A stretch of 64,000 nucleotides of DNA from JAOUEA01 sp963762075 (GTDB taxonomy: Bacteria > Actinomycetota > UBA4738 > HRBIN12): assembly GCA_963762075.1 (NCBI GenBank), contig CAVXJC010000006.1:310001-374000 (forward strand), read 5' to 3'. Within the stretch, counting starts at the first letter, position 1, and each line of letters starts with the position of its first letter. This document shows, piece by piece, positions 19,500-27,661 of the stretch. The notes beneath the pieces are model-generated. The model saw only the letters and a program-made list of their open reading frames with translations, was not told the origin of the DNA and searched no databases. Both the position numbers and the translations under genes were made by a program.

Positions 19500-19957
19500 T
19501 ACAGCGGTGTCTCCTCTTGATCGGAGCCCCCGCCGCCGCCGACGGGCGCGGCCACGCGCTCGCCCCAGTCGCCGCCGGACGAGCTGCCGCTCGAGCGAGA
19601 CTGGCGCTCGACGCGCGCGGTGGCCCATCGCAGGCTCGGGCCGACCTCGTCGGCCTCGATCTCGATGGCGGAGCGCTTGTCGCCGTCCTGGTTCTCCCAG
19701 GAACGGTAGTTGAGCCTGCCGGCCACCACCACGCGCGAGCCGCGCGTGAGCGACTCGGCCGCGTTCTCACCCAGACTGCGCCAGCAGTTGACGGTGAAGT
19801 ACGAGGCTTCGCCGTCCTTCCAACCGCCGGCGCCGTCGGGCAAGCGGCGGTTCACGGCGATGCGGAACTTGCAGACCGCCGCGCCGTTGGGCGTGTACCG
19901 CAGCTCGGGGTCGTCGGTCAGGTTGCCCACCAGCGTCACCTGGTTGTCGCTCGCCAT
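19499..19957 (-). CDS. ssb: Single-stranded DNA-binding protein
   Basis: This 152-residue SSB has an OB-fold beginning NQVTLVGNLTDDPELRYTPN and continuing through AVCKFRIAVNRR, YFTVNCWRSLGENAAESL and RVVVAGRLNYRSWE. A Gly/Ser-rich linker leads to a short acidic end, SDQEETPL. The usual C-terminal tip that docks partner proteins ends in PF (for example DIPF), and here it ends PL. The gene is in the rpsF-ssb-rpsR-rplI operon, so this is the main replication SSB rather than a competence copy. Confidence 0.96.
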   Translation of the reverse strand: MASDNQVTLVGNLTDDPELRYTPNGAAVCKFRIAVNRRLPDGAGGWKDGEASYFTVNCWRSLGENAAESLTRGSRVVVAGRLNYRSWENQDGDKRSAIEIEADEVGPSLRWATARVERQSRSSGSSSGGDWGERVAAPVGGGGGSDQEETPL

Positions 19958-20002
19958 GTCACGTCACCACCTTGTCGGTGTCGCACCCGCCGCGCGTATG
20001 GC

Positions 20003-20383
20003 TCACGCGGGGGCGGGGGAAACTTCGGGATCTGTGCCGGGATCGATCGATCGTGGTCGGTCGCCACGAGCCTCGGCCCGTTTGGCGTGTCGCCCCTTGG
20101 TCGGCAACGCGATCACCTTGTGACGGATGACTTCGTCGGCCAGGTTCAGCACGCGATCGAGCTCGGCCTGGCTCGCCGGTTCGGCCGAGAACGAGATGAC
20201 CGCGTAGTAGCCCTCGTTCGCATGGTCGATCTCGAACGCGAACCGTCGGCGGCCCCATCGATCGATGTCGGAGACCTCACCACCATCGGCAGATACCACC
20301 TTGGTGATACGGTCGACCGCCGTGGACACGACCTTCTCGTCGGCCTCGGCGGGCAGGATGAGCATGACTTCGTATTCCCTCAA
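20003..20383 (-). CDS. rpsF: 30S ribosomal protein S6
   Basis: This is S6 at 126 residues. It starts LREYEVMLILPAEADEKVV and has the conserved WGRRRFAFEIDHANEGYYAV (about residues 43-62). The extended C-terminal tail is rich in Asp/Pro. The start is a TTG at 20383. It is supported by a strong AGAGGAGG seven to eight bases upstream, because no ATG is available before EYEVML. It is the first gene of the rpsF-ssb-rpsR-rplI operon. Confidence 0.95.
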   Translation of the reverse strand: MREYEVMLILPAEADEKVVSTAVDRITKVVSADGGEVSDIDRWGRRRFAFEIDHANEGYYAVISFSAEPASQAELDRVLNLADEVIRHKVIALPTKGRHAKRAEARGDRPRSIDPGTDPEVSPAPA

Positions 20384-20577
20384 CCAGTCACCTCCTCTGG
20401 TCTGGACGGCCCCCTCTCGAGAGGGAGCAGTAGGGACTTGAGGGTCGCCCAGCAGTGTACGAGAACGCCTCGAACGCTAACACCCGGGTCCGACACGGCC
20501 TTTCGGGAGGGAAGGTTCGAGGGTCACCAGCCGTTAGACTCCCAACGACTGCCGTGCACTTGAAGGAGGCGCGAGCG

Positions 20578-21372
20578 ATGCCCGACCGACCCATTTCGAT
20601 CCACGACCTCAAGACGTGGAAGGGTGAGCAGCGACGCTGGATCATGCTCACCGCGTACGACTTCCCCACCGCACAGATCCTCGATCGAGCCGGAGTGCCC
20701 GTACTGCTCGTCGGCGACTCGCTGGGGCGGAACGTCTTGGGCTACGAGAACGAGCTGCCCGTCACGATGGACGAGATGCTGCACCACGTGAAGGCCGTCG
20801 CCCGGGGCGCCCAGCGTGCGATGGTGGTGGGAGACCTTCCGTTCATGAGCTACCAAGCTTCGATCGAAGACGGGGTGCGCAACGCGGGCCGTCTCGTGAA
20901 GGAGGGGGGCGCCCACGCCGTGAAGCTCGAGGGTGCACAGCTCGACCTGGTGCACCGTCTGACCGAGATCGGCATCCCCGTGATGGCCCACGTCGGACTC
21001 ACGCCCCAAGCGGTCCACGGCCTCGGGGGCTACAAGGTGCAAGGTCGCGGCGAGGCCGCGCAGAAGGTGGTGGAACAAGCCGTGCAGCTCGAGAAGGCCG
21101 GCGCGTTCTCGATGGTGTTGGAGGCGATGCCCGCCGAGCTGGCGGGCGAGATCACCGGCTCGGTGCAGATCCCGACGATCGGTATCGGCGCAGGCGCGCG
21201 CACCGATGCCCAGGTGCTCGTGATCACCGACCTGCTCGGACTGACCGAGCATCCGCCGAAGCTCGCGAAGGCCTACGCCGACCTGCGAGGCACCATGACC
21301 GAGGCGGTCACACGTTTCACGAGCGATGTGGAAGCCGGCACCTTCCCCGACGACGAACACTCGTATTCATAG
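20578..21372 (+). CDS. panB: 3-methyl-2-oxobutanoate hydroxymethyltransferase
   Basis: PanB makes ketopantoate from ketoisovalerate and methylene-tetrahydrofolate, the first step of pantothenate/CoA synthesis. The ATG at 20578 is chosen because AAGGAGG lies eight bases upstream, giving 264 residues. A longer in-frame start at 20455 lacks such support. Signatures are MLTAYDFPTAQILDRAGVPV then LLVGDSLGRNVLGYEN, plus AVKLEGA and MAHVGLTPQAVH. The TIM-barrel active-site Glu lies in the VLEAMPAELA region. No other pan genes are nearby. It is divergent from rpsF. Confidence 0.96.
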   Translation: MPDRPISIHDLKTWKGEQRRWIMLTAYDFPTAQILDRAGVPVLLVGDSLGRNVLGYENELPVTMDEMLHHVKAVARGAQRAMVVGDLPFMSYQASIEDGVRNAGRLVKEGGAHAVKLEGAQLDLVHRLTEIGIPVMAHVGLTPQAVHGLGGYKVQGRGEAAQKVVEQAVQLEKAGAFSMVLEAMPAELAGEITGSVQIPTIGIGAGARTDAQVLVITDLLGLTEHPPKLAKAYADLRGTMTEAVTRFTSDVEAGTFPDDEHSYS

Positions 21373-21380
21373 ACTCGGCC

Positions 21381-22088
21381 GTGGAGCCCCTCGACGAAAG
21401 CGCGAAGGCGAGAGCCGCACTTGTCTCGATGATCGCGCATGAGCTGCGGGGGCCGATCGCGACGATCAAAGGCATCGCTGCGACCTCGCGCACGCACTAC
21501 GAGGTCCTGAGCGACGAGGACAAGCTCGAGTTCCTCGAGCTGATCGAGCAGGAATCGGCGCGCATGCTCGACATCGTCGACGAAGCCTCGCTGGCGATGA
21601 AGCTCTCCGCGAACGTGCTGCCCATGCAGACCACGTCGGCCGACCTCGCGGCGATCGTGCGCGAAGGCGTCGGCGCCGCGGGGCTCGACCCCGATCGGGC
21701 GGTCGAGCTCGAGCTCGACGACGTCACGATCGACGGCGACCGCACCCGTCTGGTCGAGGTCATCAGACAGGCGGTGCGGAACGCGGGTTCCTACTCGCCT
21801 TCGGACGAGCCGATCGCAGTGCGGCTCGCGGAGACGAGCGACGATGTTGTGATCGAGATCACGGATCGCGGGCCCGGTATCCCCGAGGACATGCGGGAGC
21901 AGGTGTTCACGACCTTCCCGAACTGGCGGCCTGCCGGGTACGAGGAAGTCGCGGGAACAGGGCTCGGCTTGTTCATCTGCAGGGGGTTGGTGACCGAACA
22001 CGGAGGCGAGATATCCATCGAAGGAGCACCGGGCGGGGGTACGATGCTGCGCATCCGGCTTCCGCTGAAGGGGAACGAACGTGGTTGA
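21381..22088 (+). CDS. Soluble HisKA-type histidine kinase
   Basis: This 235-residue kinase has no membrane segment or sensor domain. The phosphoacceptor helix has MIAHELRGPIATIKGIAATS (His near residue 20), the classical HisKA form. The HATPase domain has an N-box EVIRQAVRNAGSYSP, ITDRGPGIPEDM and GTGLGLFICRGLVTEHGG. The N-box reads RNAGSYS where most kinases have DNAIKYS. The start is a GTG at 21381, eight bases after panB. The stop overlaps the start of the response regulator. Pairing a HisKA kinase with a LuxR-type regulator is less usual than HisKA_3. The input signal is unknown. Confidence 0.85.
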   Translation: MEPLDESAKARAALVSMIAHELRGPIATIKGIAATSRTHYEVLSDEDKLEFLELIEQESARMLDIVDEASLAMKLSANVLPMQTTSADLAAIVREGVGAAGLDPDRAVELELDDVTIDGDRTRLVEVIRQAVRNAGSYSPSDEPIAVRLAETSDDVVIEITDRGPGIPEDMREQVFTTFPNWRPAGYEEVAGTGLGLFICRGLVTEHGGEISIEGAPGGGTMLRIRLPLKGNERG

Positions 22089-22755
22089 GGAACGCTCGGT
22101 CACACTGTTGATCTGTGATGACCACAAGATCCTCACCGACGCGCTCGCGACGGTCGTGGGCCTCGACGAGAGCCTCGAGCTCGTCGCCGACCCGGTGCAC
22201 GACGCCGAGACCGCGATCGAGGTCTGCAGCGAGACACTTCCCGACGTCGTGTTGATGGACATCGTCTTCAAGGGCGGCGGGTTGAGCGGCATCGACGCGA
22301 CCCGCAAGATCAAGGAGGTCTCGCCCAGCACGAAGGTCGTGATCATGACTGCGCACGACGACGACCGACTGCTCGTCGAGGCGGTGGAAGCCGGCGCGTC
22401 GGGCTTCCTCGGCAAGGACGAGGCGGCGCAGGAGCTGCTCTCGGCTGCCAAGGCCGCCGCCGATGGAGAGGTGCTGATCGACCCGGCGACGCTCACTCGT
22501 TTGCTCGCCCAGGTCGCGCGCGAACGCGAGATCCTTCGCGAAGCCACCATGCTGCTCGACGACCTCACCGACCGCGAACGAGAGATCCTGCAGCTCCTCG
22601 CCGAGGGCATGCGCAACGACGACATCGCGGCCAAGCTCTTCATCAGCCCGCAGACGGTCCAGACCCACGTGCGGAACATCCTCGGCAAGCTGCGTGTGCA
22701 CTCGAAGCTCGAGGCCGTCGCGTTCGCCGTGAAGCATGGCGCGATCACCGTCTGA
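22081..22755 (+). CDS. LuxR/NarL-family response regulator
   Basis: This 224-residue protein has a receiver domain (LLICDDHKILTDAL, phosphoacceptor Asp in VVLMDIVFKGGGLSGID, Lys in FLGKDEAAQE). Its LuxR-type HTH reads LTDREREILQLLAEGMRNDD then QTVQTHVRNILGKLRVHSKL. A short helix, EREILREATMLLDD, links the two. It starts with GTG at 22081, inside the end of the kinase gene, so the two are coupled. Two hairpins follow at 22825-22851 and 22902-22940, and the second is a likely terminator. Confidence 0.92.
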   Translation: MVEERSVTLLICDDHKILTDALATVVGLDESLELVADPVHDAETAIEVCSETLPDVVLMDIVFKGGGLSGIDATRKIKEVSPSTKVVIMTAHDDDRLLVEAVEAGASGFLGKDEAAQELLSAAKAAADGEVLIDPATLTRLLAQVAREREILREATMLLDDLTDREREILQLLAEGMRNDDIAAKLFISPQTVQTHVRNILGKLRVHSKLEAVAFAVKHGAITV

Positions 22756-22824
22756 GCGACCTCGCCGGCGCTGCACCAGCACTACCTGAACCCTGGTACC
22801 CAGGATTACCGCCGCGTGAGCATC

Positions 22825-22851
22825 CATCATCGGCCGCCGTGGCCGATGATG
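22825..22851. other. Perfect inverted repeat between two convergent genes
   Basis: Eleven-base arms (CATCATCGGCC / GGCCGATGATG) surround a 5-base loop. No T-run follows. It lies 70 bp after the response regulator and 51 bp before the clear terminator at 22902, so it may be an RNA-stabilising stem or a second termination element. Confidence 0.5.
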
Positions 22852-22901
22852 TGGGCAGACACGGTGAGCCACCACCCCCTCGGTGGCCTGCCGAACGAAC
22901 G

Positions 22902-22940
22902 AAGGGCCCGAGTCCACCCCTCCCGGACTCGGGCCCTTTT
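22902..22940. terminator. Bidirectional intrinsic terminator
   Basis: Perfect 14-base arms (AAGGGCCCGAGTCC / GGACTCGGGCCCTT) with a 9-base loop run into a T-tract on the plus strand, and the AA start gives a short T stretch on the minus strand. It lies between the convergent response regulator and menE and should stop transcripts from both sides. Confidence 0.85.
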
Positions 22941-22958
22941 CCATCTTGGGGGCGCCCA

Positions 22959-24200
22959 TCACCGCTCCGGAAGCCCGCCGCGCTTGATCTTTCCCGACGG
23001 CGTACGCGGGAGCTCGTGCACGAGCACCACCTCCCGAGGCGCCTTGTGCCGGGCGATACGCTCGCTCGCATGTTCGCGCAGCTCCTCGAGCGACGGTGGG
23101 TCGTCGATGGAGAGGGGCACCACGAAGGCCACGACCTGCGCTCCCCACTCTGCATGGGGCCTGCCCGCCACCGCCACATCGGCGACTTTCTCGTGCGAGG
23201 AAAGCGCGCGCTCGACCTCGAGGGGCCAGACCGTTTCGGCGCCGGTGCGGATCGCATCGTCGAGGCGCCCGGCGACCCGAAGGTGGCCGTCAGCATCGAT
23301 CGAGCCGGCATCGGCGGTTCGGAGCCACCCCCGCACGTCGAACGCCGCACCGGTCGCGGCAGGGTCGCCTCGGTAGCCTCGCATCAGGGTCGGTCCGCGA
23401 AGCTCGATGCGCCCGGTCTCACCGACGGGCGGTCCGGCCTCGCCGTCGATCCTTACCTCGGTGCCCCTCAACGCCAGGCCGTCGTACACGACACCTCCGC
23501 ATGACTCGGTGAGGCCGTAGGTCTCGACGATCGTGGCGCCGAGCGCTTCTGCCTCGACGCGAAGGGCGGGATCGAGCGCCCCGCCTCCGACGAGCAGCAC
23601 CCCGAGCCGGCCGAGGTCGGCGCGCTCGCGCGCGAGCCGCGCCACCATCGCGGGCACGAGCGAGACCGACGAGCCCGCCGGCGTCTCGCGAGCGAGCCGC
23701 CCGGCGTCGAAACGCTCGTGCACAACGACCGGCACCTGATCGATCTCGCTGCGGACCAACACGAGCAGACCACCGATGTGGGCGGGCGTGAGACAGCTCA
23801 CGAGGGTGCGACTCTCGCCGAGGCCGGCTGCCTCGAGCGCTGCGCGCGAACCGCCGACGGAGGCGATAAGGGCGTCACGCGAGAGCTCCACCAGCCGGAG
23901 CGCCCCTTCGGTTCCCGAGGTCGCGAGCACGACCGCTACCTCGGGATCGACGGGCTCAGCTCCGGCGTAGACGGTGGACCCCCCGCCTGCGCCGAGCACC
24001 GCGGCCGGACGGGCGAGGTCGAGCAGGCGGCGTCGCTCCGGCTCGGGCAGGCGCTCGTCGAGCGGCATGAAGGCGATGCGCTCGGACCAGAGCCGATGCA
24101 GGAGCGGCACCCAGGCAGGGCCCGGCGGCACGTCGACGGCGAGCAGCTCACCGGGCGAGACCGAAAGGGTTTCGCCGTGCCCGAGCTCCATGCCTCGCAC
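22959..24200 (-). CDS. menE: o-Succinylbenzoate-CoA ligase-like AMP-binding protein
   Basis: This is a 413-residue ANL-superfamily ligase. Core motifs are VVLATSGTEGALRLVELS (a P-loop variant), ETYGLTESCGG (the A5 motif), GWLRTADAGSIDADGHLRV (A7), GRLDDAIRTGAETVWPLEVE (A8) and PRTPSGKIKR with the catalytic Lys (A10). It is short and lacks much of the N-terminal subdomain, as is usual for MenE. It should activate o-succinylbenzoate with ATP and CoA in menaquinone synthesis. The function is assigned mainly by its place beside menB, menA and menD. The start is GTG/ATG within 24191-24200. Confidence 0.87.
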   Translation of the reverse strand: MRGMELGHGETLSVSPGELLAVDVPPGPAWVPLLHRLWSERIAFMPLDERLPEPERRRLLDLARPAAVLGAGGGSTVYAGAEPVDPEVAVVLATSGTEGALRLVELSRDALIASVGGSRAALEAAGLGESRTLVSCLTPAHIGGLLVLVRSEIDQVPVVVHERFDAGRLARETPAGSSVSLVPAMVARLARERADLGRLGVLLVGGGALDPALRVEAEALGATIVETYGLTESCGGVVYDGLALRGTEVRIDGEAGPPVGETGRIELRGPTLMRGYRGDPAATGAAFDVRGWLRTADAGSIDADGHLRVAGRLDDAIRTGAETVWPLEVERALSSHEKVADVAVAGRPHAEWGAQVVAFVVPLSIDDPPSLEELREHASERIARHKAPREVVLVHELPRTPSGKIKRGGLPER

Positions 24201-24246
24201 CCTATCGGCGTCACCCGGCGGGGTCAGCCGCGTCGACGCGGCGGGG

Positions 24247-25770
24247 TCAGGCCTTCACGACGAAGTCGACCGAGGCGATCTCGCGGTAGACATCGGTGAG
24301 CAGGTAGAAGGCGGTGTACCGACCCGGCGGAAGCGGCCACGGGCCGTACTCACGCTCGTCGAACGTCACGGTGCCCTCGACGGCCGCGCGCGTGTAGCGG
24401 TAGGCGATGTAGTAGTCGACGAGTGGATCTGCCCCACGCTCGTACAGCCCGATCCAGTCGAAGCGATTCGCCGGCGCCAGGGTGAACGAGATCTCGATCG
24501 GCTCGCCGACGTCGAAGCGCCACACCGAGCCGAGCACGGGCGGCGCATCCACATCTCGGACCCAGAACGGCGTGCGCGCGAGCTCGGTGTCGGCGCCGTC
24601 GATCAACACGGCGTCGTAGGCGCCGGCCGAGAGCGCGACCGTCGCGAACGTCACCGCACCGTCGGTGAGCGCGCCCGGCGGGGTGCCCTGAGAATCGATC
24701 ACGTCCGTGACCGGGTCGCCGTCCCTGGGCACGATACGTATCCGCTCTCCCGCGCCACCGGGCGCGTGGTACGTCACGTCGAGTGGGCGACCGATCTCGA
24801 CCAACAGCGGCGCCGGCGAGACCATGACGGGCGGGGCACCCCCCGTGACGTCGAACGTCGAGACAACGGCGCGATGGTCGGACCCCCACGGCTCGACCGA
24901 GATGCCGACCTCGGGCCCCCCCCGCTCGCCGATGAGCTCGCTCGACGTCGCGGTCGCGGGCCCTGCCGACCAGATCTGGTCGATGCGGTCCTTCGGGGCG
25001 TCACGGCGTGGGTTCCAACTGGAGTCGGAGTGCGGACGCGCTGCCGGCCACGTGAGTCCCTCGTCGGCCACTGGGTCGGGATGCACGGTGCGCCACGAGT
25101 CCGTGAACCCCTTGCGGGACATGAGCTTCGTGACCGGCCACGCAAGGGGAAAGCGCAACTGTGGCCGAAGCCCGACCGTGGCCTGCGTCCAATCCTCATG
25201 CGAAGGCGAGTTGAAATCGCCCACCACGAACGTCGCGATGCCGTCTCCGGCGAGTCCCGCCGTGGCGCGCAGGAACGGCCTGAGATCGGGAACGCGCACC
25301 GCCCGCTCGGTGCGGATCACCTTCTTCTTGCTCCAGCCGTCGAGCAGTCGCCGAGGTCCGTAGTCGCTCGAGGCCAGATGCACGTTGGTGACCGCGACGA
25401 CGTTGCCCGGTGCGAGCTGCACGAAGACGTAGCGTCCGCCGGACCCTGGCGCGTCGATGATCGGGTAGCGAGAAACGATGTCGAGGCGACGGCTCACGTA
25501 GTCGTACCCGGTGAGGCGCCCGAGCCGGGCGACCTTGCCGTAGACCTCGTTGAACGCCACGATATCGGCGTCGGCACGGCGCACGGCCGCAAGGATCTTG
25601 TCGAGGTCGACGACCGTGCCGCCGTACTCGATGTTGAAGGTCATGATGCTGATCGTGGAAGGCACGACAACCCCAGCCTGCACGGGGGCGGGCGAGAGGG
25701 TCGCCAGCATCATGAGCGCGCTCGCGAGCGCTGCGGTCACGGGCCGACGGAGCTCACGCGGCGAGCGCAT
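24247..25770 (-). CDS. Secreted endonuclease/exonuclease/phosphatase-family protein
   Basis: This is about 507 residues from the ATG at 25770, which gives a signal peptide (RRPVTAALASALMMLATLSP, cleavage near VQAG). The metallophosphodiesterase domain has ISIMTFNIEYGG, ADIVAFNEV, FVVGDFNSPSHED and the terminal GSDHRAVVS, the catalytic set of the DNase I/sphingomyelinase-like fold. Two beta-sandwich-like regions follow (about residues 300-500) ending YTAFYLLTDVYREIAS. It is predicted extracellular. It could act on phosphodiesters in nucleic acids or lipids, and the substrate is unknown. It sits inside the menaquinone cluster without an evident functional tie. Confidence 0.88.
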   Translation of the reverse strand: MRSPRELRRPVTAALASALMMLATLSPAPVQAGVVVPSTISIMTFNIEYGGTVVDLDKILAAVRRADADIVAFNEVYGKVARLGRLTGYDYVSRRLDIVSRYPIIDAPGSGGRYVFVQLAPGNVVAVTNVHLASSDYGPRRLLDGWSKKKVIRTERAVRVPDLRPFLRATAGLAGDGIATFVVGDFNSPSHEDWTQATVGLRPQLRFPLAWPVTKLMSRKGFTDSWRTVHPDPVADEGLTWPAARPHSDSSWNPRRDAPKDRIDQIWSAGPATATSSELIGERGGPEVGISVEPWGSDHRAVVSTFDVTGGAPPVMVSPAPLLVEIGRPLDVTYHAPGGAGERIRIVPRDGDPVTDVIDSQGTPPGALTDGAVTFATVALSAGAYDAVLIDGADTELARTPFWVRDVDAPPVLGSVWRFDVGEPIEISFTLAPANRFDWIGLYERGADPLVDYYIAYRYTRAAVEGTVTFDEREYGPWPLPPGRYTAFYLLTDVYREIASVDFVVKA

Positions 25771-25856
25771 GGCTCGGAACCTAGCACCCGGGCCGCCCGG
25801 TCCGATAGCCTCGCGGTGTCCAGGAACGTGACCCCAGGACGCGAGCGAGGACTCCA

Positions 25857-26717
25857 TTGAACGGCACGACGGACGACGGCCCCGAGCGGTTCATCGCGCA
25901 GGCAGCGGAGTGGACCGGCGATGGTGATTGGCAAGACATCCGATATGAGACCTCCGCGGGTATCGCGAAGATCACCATCGATCGCCCCGAGGTGCGCAAC
26001 GCCTTCCGGCCGGCGACGACCTCCGAGATGATCAAGGCATTCGAGATGGCGCGGGACGACCCCGCCATCGGAGTCGTCGTGCTCACCGGGCAGGGGTCGC
26101 TCGCCTTCTGCTCGGGAGGCGATCAGAAGATCCGAGGCGACGACGGCTATTTCGACGAACAGGGCGTCGGTCGCCTCAACGTGTTGGATCTACAGATCCA
26201 GATCCGGCGCATGCCCAAGCCCGTGGTCGCCATGGTGGCCGGCTACGCGATCGGTGGTGGCCATGTGCTGCACCTGTGTTGCGACCTCACGATCGCCGCC
26301 GACAACGCCCGCTTCGGCCAGACCGGTCCGAAGGTTGGGTCGTTCGACGGGGGCTACGGCATCAACCTGCTCGCCCGCCAGATCGGCGAGAAGCGGGCCA
26401 AAGAGGTCTGGTTCCTCTGCCGCCAGTACGACGCGGCAACCGCGCTCGACTGGGGCCTCGTGAACGCGGTCGTGCCGGTCGAAGAGCTCGAACGCACGAC
26501 CGTGGGATGGTGCCGCGAGATGCTGGCACTCTCCCCGCTCGCCCTTCGCCTGTTGAAGGCTGGGTCCAACGCGGGCAGCGACGGCTTGGCGGGCGTGCAG
26601 CAGCTCGCCGGCGACGCAACGCTCCTCTATTACATGAGTGAGGAAGCGCAGGAAGGACGCGACGCCTTCCAACAGAAGCGCGCGCCCGACTTCTCGCGGT
26701 TCCCCAAGCGCCCGTGA
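25857..26717 (+). CDS. menB: 1,4-Dihydroxy-2-naphthoyl-CoA synthase
   Basis: MenB closes the second ring of the naphthoquinone. It is a crotonase-fold protein of 286 residues. Signatures are ITIDRPEVRNAFRPATTSEM, CSGGDQKIRGDDGY (oxyanion hole and disordered loop), AGYAIGGGHVLHLCCDLTIA, and FGQTGPKVGSFDGGYG followed by QIGEKRAKEVWFLCRQYDA. The start is a TTG at 25857, preceded by GCGAGGA. It is divergent from the secreted phosphodiesterase gene, 86 bp away, and overlaps menA by 4 bp. Confidence 0.96.
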   Translation: MNGTTDDGPERFIAQAAEWTGDGDWQDIRYETSAGIAKITIDRPEVRNAFRPATTSEMIKAFEMARDDPAIGVVVLTGQGSLAFCSGGDQKIRGDDGYFDEQGVGRLNVLDLQIQIRRMPKPVVAMVAGYAIGGGHVLHLCCDLTIAADNARFGQTGPKVGSFDGGYGINLLARQIGEKRAKEVWFLCRQYDAATALDWGLVNAVVPVEELERTTVGWCREMLALSPLALRLLKAGSNAGSDGLAGVQQLAGDATLLYYMSEEAQEGRDAFQQKRAPDFSRFPKRP

Positions 26718-27661
26718 GCGCAGACGACGGTGGTTCCGTGAGGGTGAGCGCCGCGCCGGCCCCCCACTCGCTCATCCTCTGGTGGCGCGGCGCCCGTCCA
26801 CGAACGCTCGGCGCAGGTCTCGTGCCCGTCGTGCTCGGCGCCGCGGCGGCCGGCGAGGTCATCTGGTGGCGTCTCGCGGCCGCGCTCATCGTCGGTGCCG
26901 GGCTCCAGGTCGGCGTGAACTACGCGAACGACTACTTCGACGGCGTGCGCGGGGTCGACACCCGAGAGCGACTCGGACCGCCGCGGCTCACGGCGAGCGG
27001 CGGCGCGTCACCACGCGCCGTGCTCACCGCAGCGCTGATCGCCCTCGGCGTGGCCGCGATCGCAGGGCTCGCGCTGGCACTCGCGACCGAGCCCGTGCTG
27101 ATCCTGTTCGTCGGAGCGCTCGCGCTCGTGGCAGCCGTGCTCTACAGCGGCGGCCCCCGCCCTTACGCCGGGCTGGGGCTTGGCGAGGTGATGGTCTTCG
27201 TCTTCTTCGGCTTGATGGCGACCGCCGGCACCGCGTTCGTCATGGTCGAAACCGTGCCGGCTGCGGCCTGGTGGGGCGGCGCCGTGCTCGGTTTCCTCGC
27301 CGTGGCGATCCTCGTTGCCAACAACCTGCGCGACATCGCGACCGACGAGGGGAGCGGCAAGCGAACGCTCGCGGTGCGCCTCGGCGACCACGCGACACGG
27401 CGCTTGTACCGCGCGACGGTCGTCGTCGCGTTCGCCACGATCGCCGTCGGCGTCATCGTCGACATCGCCGTCGAAGGAGCGGGACTTCCGCAGTGGGGAC
27501 TGTTCGGACTCGGCGCATGGGTGCTCGCGATCCGCCCCATGGAAGCCGCGGGCTCCGCGACCGGGCGCGACCTGATCCCGCTGCTCACGGGGACCGCCGC
27601 GACACACGCGGCGTGCGGCTTGCTCATGGCGCTCGGCCTCGCGCTCTGGCACGGCGCGTGA
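26714..27661 (+). CDS. menA: 1,4-Dihydroxy-2-naphthoate polyprenyltransferase
   Basis: MenA attaches the isoprenoid tail to dihydroxynaphthoate in the membrane. It has 315 residues and about eight to nine membrane helices. The UbiA-family Asp-rich motifs are NYANDYFDGVRGVDTRERLG (about residues 71-90) and NNLRDIATDEGSGKRTLAVR. The opening WWRGARPRTLGAGLVPVVLG is typical. The start is a GTG overlapping the menB stop as GTGA. Its stop overlaps the menD ATG. Confidence 0.95.
   Translation: MSADDGGSVRVSAAPAPHSLILWWRGARPRTLGAGLVPVVLGAAAAGEVIWWRLAAALIVGAGLQVGVNYANDYFDGVRGVDTRERLGPPRLTASGGASPRAVLTAALIALGVAAIAGLALALATEPVLILFVGALALVAAVLYSGGPRPYAGLGLGEVMVFVFFGLMATAGTAFVMVETVPAAAWWGGAVLGFLAVAILVANNLRDIATDEGSGKRTLAVRLGDHATRRLYRATVVVAFATIAVGVIVDIAVEGAGLPQWGLFGLGAWVLAIRPMEAAGSATGRDLIPLLTGTAATHAACGLLMALGLALWHGA

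Noticed and set aside
24247..25857. Longer start for the secreted phosphodiesterase at 25857
   Set aside because: The extra residues precede a clean signal peptide that begins at the ATG 25770, and they would overlap the menB start region.
26638..27660. Long in-frame reading upstream of menD giving a 943-residue protein
   Set aside because: It is the antisense-free shadow of menB/menA in another frame, Arg-rich and without family similarity. MenD clearly begins at 27661.
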